This document shows positions 6,173 through 6,423 of a stretch of 6,423 bases of DNA, piece after piece; position 1 is the first letter of the stretch, and every line of letters starts with the position of its first letter. Source of the stretch: Desulfuromonas sp. (lineage in GTDB: Bacteria; Desulfobacterota; Desulfuromonadia; Desulfuromonadales; Trichloromonadaceae); NCBI GenBank assembly GCA_030145265.1, contig JAQYWA010000121.1:1-6423 (forward strand). Reading direction: 5' to 3'. Below the pieces are notes generated by a model. The model had not been told where the DNA came from. It searched no databases and saw only the letters and a list, made by a program, of their open reading frames with translations. The translations under genes and the position numbers were made by a program.

Positions 6173-6202
6173 CGTGTTGGTCGGGCACCGCCCGACAACA
6201 TG
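6173..6202. repeat. Bulged GC-rich hairpin
   Basis: TCGGGC (6181-6186) and GCCCGA (6190-6195) pair around a 3-nt ACC loop. Beyond a single unpaired G at 6180 the stem continues with 6173-6179 opposite 6196-6202, including one G-U pair. No T-tract follows. It lies between other palindromes in the same gene-free tail and may be a REP-like unit. Confidence 0.5.
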
Positions 6203-6221
6203 CAGCGGAGGTTGTTGGTCC

Positions 6222-6328
6222 CGCAAAAAATAAAAAACCTATTGCCAAGAGCGCCAAGAGAACCCATTGATTCTTATGAGAATTTCTTGGCGCCTTGGTG
6301 CCTTGGTGGTAAAAAATGATTTTTTGCG
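6222..6328. repeat. Nested palindromic element, 107 bp, with CTTGG tandem units
   Basis: Three inverted repeats share nearly the same centre. The outer is CGCAAAAAAT (6222-6231) with ATTTTTTGCG (6319-6328), perfect over 10 bp. The middle is GCGCCAAGA (6251-6259) with TCTTGGCGC (6285-6293), perfect over 9 bp and extendable by two pairs. The inner is ATTCT (6270-6274) with AGAAT (6279-6283) around a TATG loop. The right arm contains three 8-bp units, CTTGGCGC, CTTGGTGC and CTTGGTGG (6286-6309). The left arm carries the matching CCAAGAGCGCCAAGAG with one indel. This resembles the CCAAG/CGAAG-type dispersed intergenic repeats I recall from many bacteria, and a non-autonomous MITE-like unit is possible. 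Confidence 0.6.
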
Positions 6329-6372
6329 AACTGGTGGCGCCGTGTAGTGCGTTTCAAAAAATCAATGCCCTT

Positions 6373-6396
6373 TGTAGGAGCGGCTTCAGCCGCGAT
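6373..6396 (+). repeat. REP-like element (GTAGGAGCGGCTTCAGCCGC type)
   Basis: GTAGGAGCGGCTTCAGCCGCGA contains the 6-bp palindrome GCGGCT/AGCCGC (6380-6385 with 6388-6393) behind a conserved-looking GTAGGA head. This matches from memory the common REP consensus of Pseudomonas and Xanthomonas intergenic regions, which RAYT transposases are thought to mobilise. No second, inverted copy is seen before the window ends at 6423. Confidence 0.65.
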
Positions 6397-6423
6397 GTGC
6401 TTCTAATTGTGTAGTTCAGTAAA

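Noticed and set aside
5566..6267. 233-codon minus-strand frame across the TPR gene and the repeats
   Set aside because: It reads antisense through the TPR gene and straight through several hairpins, and has no family likeness.
6286..6309. Three CTTGG-type units considered as a CRISPR or VNTR array
   Set aside because: The units are only 8 bp with no spacers, and they form one arm of a larger palindrome.

Overview
The window looks like ordinary chromosome from a moderately GC-rich proteobacterium. The UvrC sequence reads most like the Desulfuromonadales (Geobacter/Pelobacter/Desulfuromonas) group. That placement rests on recall of family sequences, not on a search, and is tentative. The exonuclease/acetyl-CoA-synthetase-like pair resembles a gene pair I associate with the acs locus of gammaproteobacteria, and these two genes are visibly less GC-rich than uvrC. 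The window may therefore join genes of different histories.

Layout. Positions 1-300 are non-coding. They hold a structured, repeat-like element that runs off the left edge (1-145), a pair of hairpins resembling the end of an IS200/IS605-type element or a REP (about 157-205), and a strong intrinsic terminator (238-266). uvrC follows (301-2148, +), complete, with every catalytic motif in place. A 226-bp convergent gap separates it from a minus-strand two-gene unit. That unit is transcribed as a DEDDh 3'-5' exonuclease (4240-4953, -) and then an acetyl-CoA-synthetase-like protein (2375-4240, -), with the stop and start codons overlapping. A 324-bp divergent spacer carries a candidate promoter and a good ribosome binding site for a membrane-anchored TPR protein (5278-5946, +). 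The last 477 bases contain no convincing gene. They hold a very stable hairpin just after the TPR gene, a bulged hairpin, a 107-bp nested palindrome and a REP-like hairpin.

Working together: uvrC is a stand-alone nucleotide excision repair gene. The exonuclease and synthetase-like genes are probably co-transcribed and translationally coupled. The most interesting point is that the synthetase-like protein is a full-length open frame of the acetyl-CoA synthetase family, but it has lost the glycines and lysine of the ATP phosphate-binding loop and has arginine in place of the catalytic lysine of the C-terminal A10 motif. Its acyl pocket also has glycine instead of the acetate-specifying tryptophan. 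It is therefore probably not a normal acetate-activating enzyme. It could be a pseudoenzyme, a sensor or a repurposed ligase kept beside an intact nuclease.
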